Assembly: GCF_003011895.2 (NCBI RefSeq)
Contig: NZ_PXWF02000092.1
Location: forward strand, 1 to 64,000
Length of the DNA: 64,000 nt
Origin: Massilia glaciei
GTDB taxonomy: Bacteria > Pseudomonadota > Gammaproteobacteria > Burkholderiales > Burkholderiaceae_D
Reading direction: 5' to 3'
Shown: in pieces, positions 34,962-44,053 of the stretch
How the letters are laid out: each line of letters starts with the position of its first letter
Position numbering within the stretch: position 1 is the first letter of the stretch
Notes under the pieces: model-generated
What the model was told of the DNA's origin: nothing
The model's input: the letters and a program-made list of their open reading frames with translations, nothing else
Databases searched by the model: none
Translations under genes and position numbers: made by a program

Positions 34962-35345
34962 ATGAAAGCAGCAATGAAGAACGAAAAATTGACGACGGAC
35001 GAATATGACGCGCTCGAGCACATCCTGCGCGGCGCCAGGCACGACCGGGTGAACGCCTGCGTCGGGCGCAACGCCAAGCGCCTGTCCGGCCTGAAGATGG
35101 TCCAGTACAGCAAGGACGGCAAGGTCGCGCTGACCGACAAGGGGCACCAGACCTTGTTCGTGCGCCGTTGCATCATCGGCCTGCGCGCGCTCGCGCAAGA
35201 CCCGGCCGCGGCGGTCGAGGCCGACGTGTCTCTGTTCCTCGGCAAGAAATCACACATCGTGTTGCGCGAGGCGGGCGGCTTCGAGGTCACCGACAAGGGC
35301 CGCGAGTCGCTAGCCGACATGGACGCCCAGGACCAGGCCAAGTAA
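34962..35345 (+). CDS. Hypothetical protein, possible winged-helix type
   Basis: 127 aa from ATG 34962 (or 123 aa from ATG 34974). The beginning ('LTTDEYDALEHILRGARHDR') and two short motifs 'KVALTDKGHQTLF' and 'GFEVTDKGRESLADM' look like two wing-like elements: the 'TxKG' turn is common in winged-helix proteins. No family assigned. It follows the palindromic element directly, so its promoter may lie within that element. Confidence 0.5.
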   Translation: MKAAMKNEKLTTDEYDALEHILRGARHDRVNACVGRNAKRLSGLKMVQYSKDGKVALTDKGHQTLFVRRCIIGLRALAQDPAAAVEADVSLFLGKKSHIVLREAGGFEVTDKGRESLADMDAQDQAK

Positions 35346-35383
35346 GGAAAACCAAGCCGAGGTCCGGTTTCCGTTGCGCCGGC

Positions 35384-35402
35384 TCAGCCTCTCAGCCTCT
35401 CA
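35384..35402 (-). repeat. TGAGAGGC octamer repeat at a stop codon
   Basis: On the minus strand the stop TGA of the GGDEF-EAL gene (35402-35400) starts a TGAGAGGC unit that is repeated twice more in part or full. The same octamer follows the senC stop at 54856-54881 and forms the edge of the palindrome at 34723. Confidence 0.8.
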
Positions 35403-38288
35403 GCTGGCCGTGATCGCGTCCTCGGGCTCGGCGATGTCGAGCCGCCTGCGCTGGCGCAGCATTTGTTCGAACTCGGCGGCCGGCACCGGCTTGCTGAAGA
35501 AGTAGCCCTGCATCTCGTCGCAGCCGTGCCCGCGCAGGTAGGCCAGTTGCTCGGCCGTCTCGACGCCCTCGGCGATCACCGACAGCTTCAGGTTGTGCGC
35601 CAGCGCGATGATCGAGCTCACCAGCGCGGCGTCGTTGGCGTCGCGGTTGATCGCCGAGACGAACGAGCGGTCGATCTTGAGCACGTCGATCGGGAACCGG
35701 CTCAGGTAGGACAGGCTCGAGTAGCCGGTGCCGAAGTCGTCGATCGACATGCTCACCCCGAGCGCCTTCATGCTGTGCAGCAGTTCGACCGCGACCGTGA
35801 TGTCGTCCATGAACAGGCTCTCGGTGAGCTCGATGTCGAGGCAGGCCGGGGGCAGCCCGGTGTCGGCCAGCACCGCCTCGATCTGGGCGATCAGGTTGGG
35901 CGCGGCGAACTGGCGCGCCGACAGGTTGACCGCCACCCGCAGCCGGCCCAGCCCGGCGTCCAGCCACGCCTTGTTCTGGGCGCAGGCGGTGCGCAGCACC
36001 CAGGCCCCGATCGGCACGATCAGGCCGGTGTCCTCGGCCACCCCGATGAAGCGCACCGGCGGCACCATGCCCAGCTCCGGGTGCTGCCAGCGGATCAGCG
36101 CCTCCATGCCGACGATCTGCCCGCTGGCGAGCTCGACCTGGGGCTGGTAGTGGAGCACGAACTCGTCGCGCTCGAGCGCGTTGCGCAGCGCGCTTTCGAT
36201 GCGCACGCGCTCGAGCGCCTCCTCGTTCATGGCCGGGGTGTAGAACTGGAAGTTGTTGCGCCCGAGCTTTTTGGCGCGGTACATGGCGATGTCGGCGTGC
36301 TCGATCAGGTTGTCGATGCCGCCGCCGTCGGTCGGAAACACCGCCACCCCGATGCTGGCCGTGACGAAGAACTCCTTGCCGCCGAGCAGCACCGGCTGGG
36401 CCACCGCGTCCATCAGGCGGCGCACGATGTCGACCGCGAGGCGCTCGTCGTGGTGCTCGGTGAGGATGACGACGAATTCGTCGCCCGACAGGCGCGCCAC
36501 GGTGTCGGTCTCGCGCAGCGCCCCGCGCAGGCGCGCCGCGACCGTCATGAGCAGCACGTCGCCGGCCTTGTGGCCCATGCTGTCGTTGACGAACTTGAAG
36601 CGGTCGAGGTCGATCAGCATGACCCAGATCGGGTGCCCGGTGCGGCTCGCGTAGGCCACCGCCTGGCCGAGCCGGTCGTGCAGCAGGCTGCGGTTGGGCA
36701 GGCCGGTCAGGGCGTCGTGCTGGGCCACGTGGTGGACCCGCTGCTCGGCCTGCTTGGCGGCGGTGATGTCGCTGCCGGTGCCGCGGTAGCCCGTGAACTG
36801 GCCCTGCTCGTCGAACAGCGGCTCGCCGTTGATGCAGTACCAGCGCATGGCGCCGTCCTTGTCGGCGCTCTCGTATTCGAAGCGGGTGAACGGCTGGCGC
36901 GCGCGCAGCAGGGCCATGTGGGCCCGGCCCCAGTCGCTCTCCTCCATGCCGGGCACGCTCTCCCAGCGCGTCTTGCCGAGCAGGCGCGTGAGCGGCACGC
37001 CCGATTTCTCGACCAGGCCGCCCGTGATGTTGATGAAGCGCAGTTCGGCGTCCTGCTCCCAGTACCAGTCGGACGACATGGTGACGAGCTGGCGGAAGCG
37101 CAACTCGCTCTGCTGGAGCGCCTTTTCGGCCTTCTTGCGCGCCAGCACGTCGTCGATCAGGCGCTGGTTCGACAGTTCGAGGTCGGCGGTGCGCTCGTTG
37201 ACGAGGCGCTGCACGCGCCGCGAGCGCTGCACCAGCGTCTCGACGAAGGCGGTCATCAAAAGGGTGAACAGGATGGCGCCGACGAGGATCGCGAGCGAGC
37301 CGAAATGGTCGACCGCGAACGGGCGCGCCGCCGCGCCGAGCTCGATGCGCCAGAACTTGTCGGCCACCCGCACCCGCCTGACCAAGTGCTCCTGGTCGCC
37401 GGCGCCGGCGAACGGCTTGAACCCGGCGCGCGGGCTGGCGCCGGGGGGGGGCGCCGCGCCCGCGCCCTCGCTGCGGTACACCAGGCTGCCCGGCTCGGCG
37501 CGTTCGCCCGCGTACACCCACACCAGCACGTCCGGCTCGGCCATGAGTCCGCCGCGCGCGAGGATGTGGTTGACCAGGTCGTTGGCCATGATGATGGCGG
37601 CCGTGTCGCCGGCCAGCGCGGCGCGCCGCTCGGGGGCCGTGGCCAGCGGCGCGCCGGCCCGGTAGACCGGCATGATCGCCTCGAAGGCGCTGTTGGGCCG
37701 GTCCACCTGCGCCAGCGTGAGCAGGCCGGTGGCGGCCACCCCGCCGGTGGCCACCGCCACGTCGAGCGCGTCCATGACGGTGCGGTTGGGCGAGACGTTC
37801 AGGCCGAAGGCGGCCTCGTTGCCGCGCATCGGCGTGAGGTAGTCGACGACGCTGTAGAACGGACGCGGCGGCGCCGTGACGAGCTTGCCGCCCCGCATCT
37901 CGGTCAGGACGGTGCCGGGCACGAGCGCCTGCAGCGCCGCCTCGGCCGCGGCGCGTTCGGAGTGCGGCAGCCGGCGGTGGAAATTGAAGGCCTTGATGAA
38001 AGGGTAGCGCAGCAGCAGCGGCGTGGTGAAGTCGTGGAACTGGGCGCGCGTGACCGGGTTGACGGCGGCGAACAGGTTGTTGGTGACGGTGAGCACCTCG
38101 ACCGCCTCGTCGAGTCCGGCGTCGATGGCGGCCACGCGCGCATTGGCGCGCCGCTCGAAGTGGAGCGCCATTTTGTCGTATTCGAGGCCGGCCACGGCCG
38201 CGAACAGGGCGGCGCTGGCGGCCATCCCGCCGGCGAGGGTCAGGACGGCCGCGGCGGAGATCGATAAGGGCGGACGGCGAAGCGGCAT
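35400..38288 (-). CDS. CHASE-PAS-GGDEF-EAL cyclic-di-GMP protein
   Basis: 962 aa from ATG 38288. A first membrane helix ('ISAAAVLTLAGGMAASAALF') and a second near residue 340 ('LAILVGAILFTLLMTAF') enclose a periplasmic CHASE domain. A PAS domain at about 400-515 ('QLVTMSSDWYWEQDAELRFI') is followed by a PAC. The GGDEF site reads 'VARLSGDEFVVIL' (SGDEF, probably weak or GTP-sensing) at about 600. The EAL domain starts 'VGMEALIRWQHPEL' with 'DDFGTGYSSLSYL' later, so phosphodiesterase residues are intact. A G9 tract at 37443-37451 lies in the CHASE region and could cause slippage. The stop lies in a TGAGAGGC repeat. Confidence 0.92.
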   Translation of the reverse strand: MPLRRPPLSISAAAVLTLAGGMAASAALFAAVAGLEYDKMALHFERRANARVAAIDAGLDEAVEVLTVTNNLFAAVNPVTRAQFHDFTTPLLLRYPFIKAFNFHRRLPHSERAAAEAALQALVPGTVLTEMRGGKLVTAPPRPFYSVVDYLTPMRGNEAAFGLNVSPNRTVMDALDVAVATGGVAATGLLTLAQVDRPNSAFEAIMPVYRAGAPLATAPERRAALAGDTAAIIMANDLVNHILARGGLMAEPDVLVWVYAGERAEPGSLVYRSEGAGAAPPPGASPRAGFKPFAGAGDQEHLVRRVRVADKFWRIELGAAARPFAVDHFGSLAILVGAILFTLLMTAFVETLVQRSRRVQRLVNERTADLELSNQRLIDDVLARKKAEKALQQSELRFRQLVTMSSDWYWEQDAELRFINITGGLVEKSGVPLTRLLGKTRWESVPGMEESDWGRAHMALLRARQPFTRFEYESADKDGAMRWYCINGEPLFDEQGQFTGYRGTGSDITAAKQAEQRVHHVAQHDALTGLPNRSLLHDRLGQAVAYASRTGHPIWVMLIDLDRFKFVNDSMGHKAGDVLLMTVAARLRGALRETDTVARLSGDEFVVILTEHHDERLAVDIVRRLMDAVAQPVLLGGKEFFVTASIGVAVFPTDGGGIDNLIEHADIAMYRAKKLGRNNFQFYTPAMNEEALERVRIESALRNALERDEFVLHYQPQVELASGQIVGMEALIRWQHPELGMVPPVRFIGVAEDTGLIVPIGAWVLRTACAQNKAWLDAGLGRLRVAVNLSARQFAAPNLIAQIEAVLADTGLPPACLDIELTESLFMDDITVAVELLHSMKALGVSMSIDDFGTGYSSLSYLSRFPIDVLKIDRSFVSAINRDANDAALVSSIIALAHNLKLSVIAEGVETAEQLAYLRGHGCDEMQGYFFSKPVPAAEFEQMLRQRRRLDIAEPEDAITAS

Positions 38289-38531
38289 TTCCTGGTTCCC
38301 GGCGTAGGCGTGGCGGTGGCGTGGCAATGGGGGCGCGCGCCCATCCGCATGTTGCCGCAAGTGTTGCACAGAAAACGGGAATTGCAAATTCCTTCTTGGC
38401 ACTAATGTTACCGCGAGGTCGGCCCGGGGGCCGGTTCGCTTGGTTTGACGGGGGCCGGCGGCGGGGCCGCGCGCGGCCTTGTTCCGGGACATGGGTTTCT
38501 GATAAGCTGACCCCGCAACCACGGAGAGCCC

Positions 38532-38807
38532 ATGTTCCTAGACCATCCATCGCTGACCGCCACCAACAGCCAGACCGAGCCGGACCGCATCGAGCGCCTG
38601 ACCCGAGTCTACGGCTACGTGGTGGCGCTGGCCGACCAGCATGGTTGCGAGCGCTTCATCGAACGCATCACCCAGCTGCACGACCACAAGGGGACCCTGA
38701 TCGTGTTCTGGAACGACCCGCCCGGCGAGGTAGAGAAGGGCTTCTTCGCCAAGGCCTGGGCCAGCCGCATCGGCGACGGCAGCACCCTCGTGGAACACGA
38801 GATGTGA
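38532..38807 (+). CDS. Conserved hypothetical protein
   Basis: 91 aa, GGAGAG upstream of ATG 38532. 'ERLTRVYGYVVALADQHGCE' and 'LIVFWNDPPGEVEKGFFAKA' suggest a compact alpha/beta fold. It is divergent from the GGDEF-EAL gene and 17 bp before the degenerate GGDEF gene. The neighbourhood hints at a cyclic-di-GMP connection, but nothing in its sequence shows this. Confidence 0.55.
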   Translation: MFLDHPSLTATNSQTEPDRIERLTRVYGYVVALADQHGCERFIERITQLHDHKGTLIVFWNDPPGEVEKGFFAKAWASRIGDGSTLVEHEM

Positions 38808-38824
38808 GCCCGGCCGCGCCCCTG

Positions 38825-39991
38825 ATGGACATCACCACGATGGTGCTGGCGCTGGCGCTGGGCAACCTGGCCCTGTCGGCCGCGCTGTTTTTCTACGCGC
38901 ACGGCGGCGCCAGGGCGCTGTCGCTGTCGACCTTCACCGTCGCCAAGCAATGCCAGGCGGGCGGCTGGCTGCTGCTGTACCTGAGCGCGGGCGGGGTGCT
39001 GCCGGGGCCGCTCGCGGTCGTGGTCGGCTACCCGGTGCTGTTCACGGGCGTCGCGCTCGAGGCGGGCGCGCTGTGGGAGGCGAGCGAGCGGCCGCGCTGG
39101 CGCCGGGTCGCCTTTCCGCTGCTGGCGCTCTCGGTGGTGCTGTACCTCGTTTGCTACCTGGTCGACGACCTGGGGCTGCGCGTGCTGGCCTCGTCGCTGA
39201 TCCTGGGCGGCTTCTACCTGTCTGCGGTGGCGGCGCTGGCGACCGGCTGGCGCGGCGGCAGCATGCTGCGCCGCTTCCTGGTGCTGGCCATGGCGCTGCT
39301 GTCGCTGCTGGTGGCCTCGCGCGCGCTGCTGGTGCTGCTCATGCCGCAGGGCTGGAGCTGGATCAACAACGCGATGCTGCCGATGCTGGTCTCGGGCGCG
39401 TTCTACATGCTGATGCTGCTCGGCGGCTTCGGCTTCCTGCTGCTCGCGCGCGAACGCGAGCAGCAGGAGCTCGCGCGCCTGCTGGTGGTCGACGCCCTGA
39501 CAGACGTGCCGAACCGGCGCGGCCTGTTCCAGGCGCTCGCGCCGTGGATGGCGCTGGCGCGCCGGCCCGGCCCGCCGACCTCGATGATCGTGCTCGAATT
39601 CGACCAGTTCAAGCGGCTCAACGACAGCTACGGCCACCCGGCCGGCGATACCGTGCTGCGCGCCCTGGTCGATGTGTGCAAGAATGAGCTGCGCGACAGC
39701 GACCAGATCGGCCGCCTGGTGGGCGTCGAATTCGCCGTGCTGCTGCCGCGCACCGGCCAGGACGAGGCGCTGCTGGTGGCCGACCGGATCCGCGCCGCGA
39801 TCGAGGCCACGCCCGTCAAGACCGGGCGCGCGATGGTCGGCCTGACGGCCAGCTTCGGCGTGACCGCGTTGCGCGCCGACGACAGCACGGTGAGCCTGTT
39901 CCAGCGCGCCGACCAGGCCTTGCAGCGGGCCAAGGCCGACGGGCGCAACCGGATCGCCGTGGCGCCGCCGCCGGAGGCGCCGCCCGCTTGA
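38825..39991 (+). CDS. Membrane GGDEF protein with degenerate active site
   Basis: 388 aa. Seven hydrophobic segments in the first 205 residues resemble a 7TM sensor. A GGDEF fold follows ('LLVVDALTDVPNRRGLFQAL', 'FDQFKRLNDSYGHPAGDTVL'). The signature loop reads 'IGRLVGVEFAVLLP': VGVEF replaces GG(D/E)EF, losing the second Gly and the acidic residue that binds metal. Diguanylate cyclase activity is therefore doubtful; a GTP- or c-di-GMP-binding receptor role is possible. The start is ATG 38825 and the stop lies in a 16-bp tandem repeat. Confidence 0.82.
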   Translation: MDITTMVLALALGNLALSAALFFYAHGGARALSLSTFTVAKQCQAGGWLLLYLSAGGVLPGPLAVVVGYPVLFTGVALEAGALWEASERPRWRRVAFPLLALSVVLYLVCYLVDDLGLRVLASSLILGGFYLSAVAALATGWRGGSMLRRFLVLAMALLSLLVASRALLVLLMPQGWSWINNAMLPMLVSGAFYMLMLLGGFGFLLLAREREQQELARLLVVDALTDVPNRRGLFQALAPWMALARRPGPPTSMIVLEFDQFKRLNDSYGHPAGDTVLRALVDVCKNELRDSDQIGRLVGVEFAVLLPRTGQDEALLVADRIRAAIEATPVKTGRAMVGLTASFGVTALRADDSTVSLFQRADQALQRAKADGRNRIAVAPPPEAPPA

Positions 39992-40026
39992 AGGCCCGCC
40001 CGCTTGAAGGCCCGCGCGCCTGAAGG
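39983..40026. repeat. 16-bp tandem repeat containing the stop codon
   Basis: CCCGCTTGAAGGCCCG occurs twice exactly (39983-39998, 39999-40014) and a third time in part (40015-40026). The TGA in the first copy is the stop of the degenerate GGDEF gene; each copy carries a TGA. Confidence 0.85.
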
Positions 40027-40126
40027 CGCCGCGCGCCGTCATCACCCAGTCATATTCACCGGCTACCGTGATACGATTTTCACCGCCGGAGAGCCCCTTA
40101 TGTGCACGCTTGAGAAAGAGGCTTCA

Positions 40127-41581
40127 ATGTTCGCCGCCGTCGATTTGGGTTCCAACAGTTTCCGCCTCCATGTGGGCAAGCACGACGCGGGCGCCATCCG
40201 CGTCCTTAAAAGCATGCGCGAGCCGATCCGGCTCGCCGCCGGCCTCGACGCCAGGGGCTGCCTGACCGAGGCCGCGATGCAGGGCGCCCTCGAGTGCCTG
40301 ACCAATTTCGGCGCCGCGCTGCGCTCCTACAAGCTCGACGCCGTGCGCGTGGTCGCCACCAGCACCTTGCGCGTGGCGCGCAACGGCGCGGCCTTTTTGC
40401 CGGAGGCCGAAAAGGCGATCGGCTATCCGATCGAGATCATCTCGGGCGAGGAGGAGGGGCGCCTGATCTACATGGGCGTGTCCAACGCGCTCGGCGGCGC
40501 CGAGCGGCGCCTGGTGCTCGACATCGGCGGCGGCTCGACCGAACTGATACTCGGGCATGGCACCGAGATCGACCGGGTCGAGTCGTTCAGCGTCGGCACG
40601 GTCAAGCAGAGCCTGTCGTTTTTTGTCGGCGGGCGCATCGACGGCCCCTCGTTCGAGGCCGCCATCCTGTCGGCGCGCAGCCATTTCGAGGACGGCGCGC
40701 CGCCCTACCACCCGCAGTTCTGGAAGACCGCTTACGGCTCCTCGGGCACCATCCGCGCCATCGCCGACATCATCGCGCGCAACGAGCTCGGCGACGGCAA
40801 GCTGACCCCGGTCAGCCTCGAGGCGCTGCGGCGCCGCTTCATCGAGGCCGGCCAGGTCGCCCGCATCGACATGCCCGGCCTGCGCCCCGAGCGCGCCGGC
40901 ACCATCATCGGTGGGCTCGCCATCCTGATCGCGCTGGTGGCCGAGCTTGGCATCACGCAGATCACGCCGATCGAGGCGGGCCTGCGCATGGGCGTCATGT
41001 GGGACCTGTACCTGCGCTCGATGCAGCGCGACCGGCGCGACGAGTCGGCGCTGGCGCTGGCCAAGAAATTCCACGTCGACGAGACGCGCGCGCTGCGCGC
41101 CGCGCGCGACGCCGCCACCCTGTATGCGCGCCTCAAGCCGTCCGCCGAGACCTACACGCGGCTGCTGTACTGGAGCGCGCTGCTGCACGAGATCGGCATG
41201 GTGGTGTCGCAGACGGGCTACCACAAGCACGCCGCCTACATGGTCGAAAACGCCGACCTGCCCGGTTTCACGGCGCGCGAGCAAAAATCGATGAGCCGCC
41301 TGGTGCTGGCCCAGAAGGGCAATCTGCGCAAGGTCAGCGAGGCGCTGGCCGACCCCGATTTCGCCAAGGCGGTGCTGGCGCTGCGGCTCGCCGTGCTGCT
41401 CATGCACGCGCGCATCGACGGCGATGTCAACGAGCTCAAGCTGCGCATGAAGAGCCGCATCGACCTCGAACTGCGGCGCGAGTGGGTCAGCGCCCATCCC
41501 ACGCTCTCGTATTGGATCGAGAAGGAGCAGGAGTGGTGGGACGAGGTCGGGGTGGACTTCAGCATGAAGGCCGTGCCTTAG
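40127..41581 (+). CDS. ppx: Exopolyphosphatase / Ppx-GppA family phosphatase
   Basis: 484 aa from ATG 40127, with AAAGAGG upstream; ATG 40100 with GGAGAG is also plausible. The ASKHA phosphatase motifs are 'FAAVDLGSNSFRLHVGKHD' (phosphate 1), 'RRLVLDIGGGSTELIL' (phosphate 2) and 'SYGSSGTIRAIADII'. A C-terminal HD-like domain carries 'LLHEIGMVVSQTGYHKHAAY'. It would hydrolyse long-chain polyphosphate or (p)ppGpp in the cytoplasm; the choice cannot be made here. Polyphosphate kinase is not in the window. Confidence 0.88.
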   Translation: MFAAVDLGSNSFRLHVGKHDAGAIRVLKSMREPIRLAAGLDARGCLTEAAMQGALECLTNFGAALRSYKLDAVRVVATSTLRVARNGAAFLPEAEKAIGYPIEIISGEEEGRLIYMGVSNALGGAERRLVLDIGGGSTELILGHGTEIDRVESFSVGTVKQSLSFFVGGRIDGPSFEAAILSARSHFEDGAPPYHPQFWKTAYGSSGTIRAIADIIARNELGDGKLTPVSLEALRRRFIEAGQVARIDMPGLRPERAGTIIGGLAILIALVAELGITQITPIEAGLRMGVMWDLYLRSMQRDRRDESALALAKKFHVDETRALRAARDAATLYARLKPSAETYTRLLYWSALLHEIGMVVSQTGYHKHAAYMVENADLPGFTAREQKSMSRLVLAQKGNLRKVSEALADPDFAKAVLALRLAVLLMHARIDGDVNELKLRMKSRIDLELRREWVSAHPTLSYWIEKEQEWWDEVGVDFSMKAVP

Positions 41582-41601
41582 CGCGTGAATACAGGGAATG
41601 G

Positions 41602-41657
41602 TTCCTGGGAAATAATCCTTGGGGAACAATCCTGGTGGAACAATCCTCGGGGAATAG
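41602..41657. repeat. Four 14-bp tandem repeats after ppx
   Basis: TTCCTGGGAAATAA, TCCTTGGGGAACAA, TCCTGGTGGAACAA and TCCTCGGGGAATAG follow one another without gap, 20 bp after the ppx stop. Each unit contains an imperfect dyad (TCC...GGA). Confidence 0.85.
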
Positions 41658-41681
41658 ACGGCACGCACCGTGGGTGCGCTC

Positions 41682-41842
41682 CCACGCCCCTCTCTGGCAT
41701 TCGGTCTCGTTTGACGTCGCGTTCCTGCGCGTTCTGTCTCCTTTTGTCGCCGGTTTTTTTCGATGGAAATATCGGAGGCGAGACGCGACAGAATAAGACA
41801 AAAAGCGACGTCAAACGAGACCGAACGCCAGAGAGGCGTGGC
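41682..41842. mobile_element. 161-bp imperfect palindrome, MITE-like
   Basis: Outer arms of about 38 bp are near-perfect inverted repeats: the left reads CTCTGGCATTCGGTCTCG then TTTGACGTCGC; the right (41805-41842) is its reverse complement with two or three differences. The inner part pairs more loosely around a T7 run at 41754-41760. No gene. It differs in sequence from the palindromes at 34723 and 52526. Confidence 0.75.
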
Positions 41843-42048
41843 TGCGGGGCTCACTTGGCAGGCAGTCTCGCAAATGCCGGCGACATGACGTACATCAAAC
41901 TTGCGCGCTCAATCTTGCCCGCTTACAGCTCAAACGCGCCAAACTTGCGCAATGCTGCGCCGGGAAACCTCGCGCGGCTGGCGCGTGCATCTTCCGGAAA
42001 TAGGGTAAATCGTATATATTATATAAACTATACGCAACGGAGCATTCA

Positions 42049-42777
42049 ATGAGCAAAAACGGCACTGCCAAGACCAATGGACATTCCGTCCCCGCCCTGT
42101 CACCGGCGACACCGCCGGCCACGATGAGCAAACCGGACGAAAAGCCGGCGCCAAAAACGGTGCGAAAGCCGGCAGCCAAGCCGTCGGTCAAAGCCGGCGC
42201 GCCAGTGGTCAAATCGGTGGCAACGCCGGCTCCAGAGGCCGCGGCGAAATCTGCAACAAAGCCTGCAACAACGTCTGCAGCAAAGCCTTCTGCCAAGCCC
42301 ATCGCTAAATCCGCCGCGAAAACCGCGCCAAAACCAGCGGCACAAGCCGCAGCCAAGCCAGCCGCAGCCAAGCCAGCAGCAGTCAAGCCGGCAGCAGCCA
42401 AGCGCGCGCCTAAGCCGGCAGTAGCAAAGCCGGCAGCGGCAAAGCCCGCAACCGAATCGACATCAAAAGCAGCACCGAAAGCCGCCGCCAGGCCAGCGGC
42501 CAAAGCGCCCGTAAAAGTCACCAAAGCCGCGCCCGAGGCGCCCAAGGAAAAGCCGCGCAAGGCCAAGCTGGTGCGCGACAGCTTTACCATGCCCGAGCAA
42601 GAGTACGCGGTGCTCGGTCAGGTTAAAAAGGAGTGCCTCAAGGCGGGATTCGACATCAAGAAAAGTGAGCTACTGCGCATCGGCGTTGCGCTCATCAGGC
42701 AGCTCGACCTCGCGACCCTCATGAGCGTGCTGGCAGATCTGCCACAGCTCAAGACAGGACGTCCAAAGGCGGAATAA
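42049..42777 (+). CDS. Lys/Ala/Pro-rich protein with DNA-binding-type C-terminus
   Basis: 242 aa, with CGGAG upstream of ATG 42049. Residues 20-165 are a low-complexity Ala/Lys/Pro tract like histone H1 tails, likely disordered and DNA- or polyanion-binding. Residues 170-235 ('KLVRDSFTMPEQEYAVLGQV', 'GFDIKKSELLRIGVALIRQL') match a short domain shared by many betaproteobacterial proteins with such tails and resembling ribbon-helix-helix proteins. It is probably nucleoid-associated. A very AT-rich promoter region (42008-42035) precedes it. Confidence 0.65.
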   Translation: MSKNGTAKTNGHSVPALSPATPPATMSKPDEKPAPKTVRKPAAKPSVKAGAPVVKSVATPAPEAAAKSATKPATTSAAKPSAKPIAKSAAKTAPKPAAQAAAKPAAAKPAAVKPAAAKRAPKPAVAKPAAAKPATESTSKAAPKAAARPAAKAPVKVTKAAPEAPKEKPRKAKLVRDSFTMPEQEYAVLGQVKKECLKAGFDIKKSELLRIGVALIRQLDLATLMSVLADLPQLKTGRPKAE

Positions 42778-42890
42778 GCACTGACCGGGCGCGCGCTCGC
42801 GTGCCGTCAGGCCAAACACAGCAAAAACCAGGAAAAACACAGCAAAAATGCAGGCGAAATAAAGGCGCCCTCGGCGGGGCGCCCGCTCAA

Positions 42891-43181
42891 TCAGTGCATC
42901 GAGGTGCTGGCCAGCTCTTTGAGTTCGCGAATCGGCATTTCTGATTTTTCGTGCATGCGCAGCAGGATCGTGGCGCCCACGGCCAGCTTGCGGTGCCGGA
43001 TCTTGCTGATGATCGGCGGTTGCACTTCCAACACGCGGCACAGTTCCGCGTCGTTCTTCAAGCTCATCTTTTCGATCAGGGTGTCGAGCAACTTGTTCGG
43101 CACGAAGCTCGAAGGCTCCAATGCCCTTGCACGATTCATCGCCTCGATCATTTCCAATTTTTTCTGCCGTACGTTCATCAT
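42891..43181 (-). CDS. Small helix-turn-helix protein
   Basis: 96 aa from one of three consecutive ATGs (43184, 43181, 43178); GGGAGG spacing favours the second or third. Residues about 35-75 ('LIEKMSLKNDAELCRVLEVQ', 'PPIISKIRHRKLAVGATILL') form an XRE-like helix-turn-helix. The remaining tail 'SEMPIRELKELAS' is typical of the same proteins in Oxalobacteraceae. It is probably a DNA-binding regulator of unknown target. Confidence 0.65.
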   Translation of the reverse strand: MMNVRQKKLEMIEAMNRARALEPSSFVPNKLLDTLIEKMSLKNDAELCRVLEVQPPIISKIRHRKLAVGATILLRMHEKSEMPIRELKELASTSMH

Positions 43182-43371
43182 CATACTCCTCCCGAGAGTG
43201 ACGAAAAACGATGGGCGACTCGATCGAGAGTAGTCTGCCTGCACCGTTACCGTCTGTTGTCCGCTTCCTACCAGTTGTAGATGTTTATGCAAAGCGGGTA
43301 AGACTTGATAATACTACTATAAGAATATTTTCACAGCATTGTTGATAAAAATCGGGGACAAAGTGCAGCTT

Positions 43372-44028
43372 TTAGTTAACATTGCGCGCATTTGTGAGCC
43401 CCAAACTGGTTAGAACGAGGGTTTTGTCCGCTTTTGCGGCCGCCGCGTGAGAATGTGTGACCATTATCGCGCAGGCGCCGTTGGCTTTGACCTCGGCGCG
43501 CAGCAGCGAAAGCACGCTGTCGGCGGTCTCCGGGTCGAGGTTTCCGGTCGGTTCGTCGGCCAGCACCAGCGCCGGCCGGTGCACCAGCGCGCGCGCGATC
43601 GCCACGCGCTGCATCTCGCCGCCCGACAACTGGCGCGGGAAATCGTCGCCGCGCCCGGCCAGTCCGATGGCGGCGAGCATGTCGTCGGCGCGCCCCTGCG
43701 AAGTGTTGTTGAGCAGCAGCGGCAGCGCGATGTTCTGGCGCAGCGTCAGGTGCGGCAGCACGTGGAAGGCCTGGAAGATGAAACCCATGCGGGTGCGCCG
43801 CAAGCGCGTGGCCGCCTCGTCGTCGAGCGCCGACATGGGCGTGCCGTCGACCAGGATCTGGCCGCCGTCGGGCGCGTCGAGCCCCGCGATCAAATTGAGC
43901 AGCGTCGACTTGCCGACCCCCGATTCGCCCATGATGGCGACGAACTCGCCCGCCTGGAACTGGTGCGAAAGGCCGTTCAGGACCGGGCGCCCGTTGTAAG
44001 TTTTGGTGAGATTTCGCAGTTCGAGCAT
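43372..44028 (-). CDS. ABC transporter ATP-binding protein, LolD/MacB-like
   Basis: 218 aa from ATG 44028; TTG 44040 would add four residues. Walker A 'MGESGVGKSTLLNLIAG', signature 'LSGGEMQRVAIARAL', Walker B 'ALVLADEPTGNLDPET' and H-loop 'MVTHSHAAA' are intact. The sequence is nearer to LolD/MacB-type ATPases than to PhnC. It is the last gene of a five-gene minus-strand run with the phosphonate-type importer, 13-25 bp after the second permease. It may be a second ATPase for that importer or a separate partner. Confidence 0.85.
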   Translation of the reverse strand: MLELRNLTKTYNGRPVLNGLSHQFQAGEFVAIMGESGVGKSTLLNLIAGLDAPDGGQILVDGTPMSALDDEAATRLRRTRMGFIFQAFHVLPHLTLRQNIALPLLLNNTSQGRADDMLAAIGLAGRGDDFPRQLSGGEMQRVAIARALVHRPALVLADEPTGNLDPETADSVLSLLRAEVKANGACAIMVTHSHAAAAKADKTLVLTSLGLTNARNVN

Positions 44029-44053
44029 GGGATGGTCCAAAAAGGGGAGGGGG

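Noticed and set aside
42100-42345. Cys/Arg-rich minus-strand frame inside the Lys/Ala/Pro-rich gene
   Set aside because: It is the antisense of a low-complexity KPAA tract.
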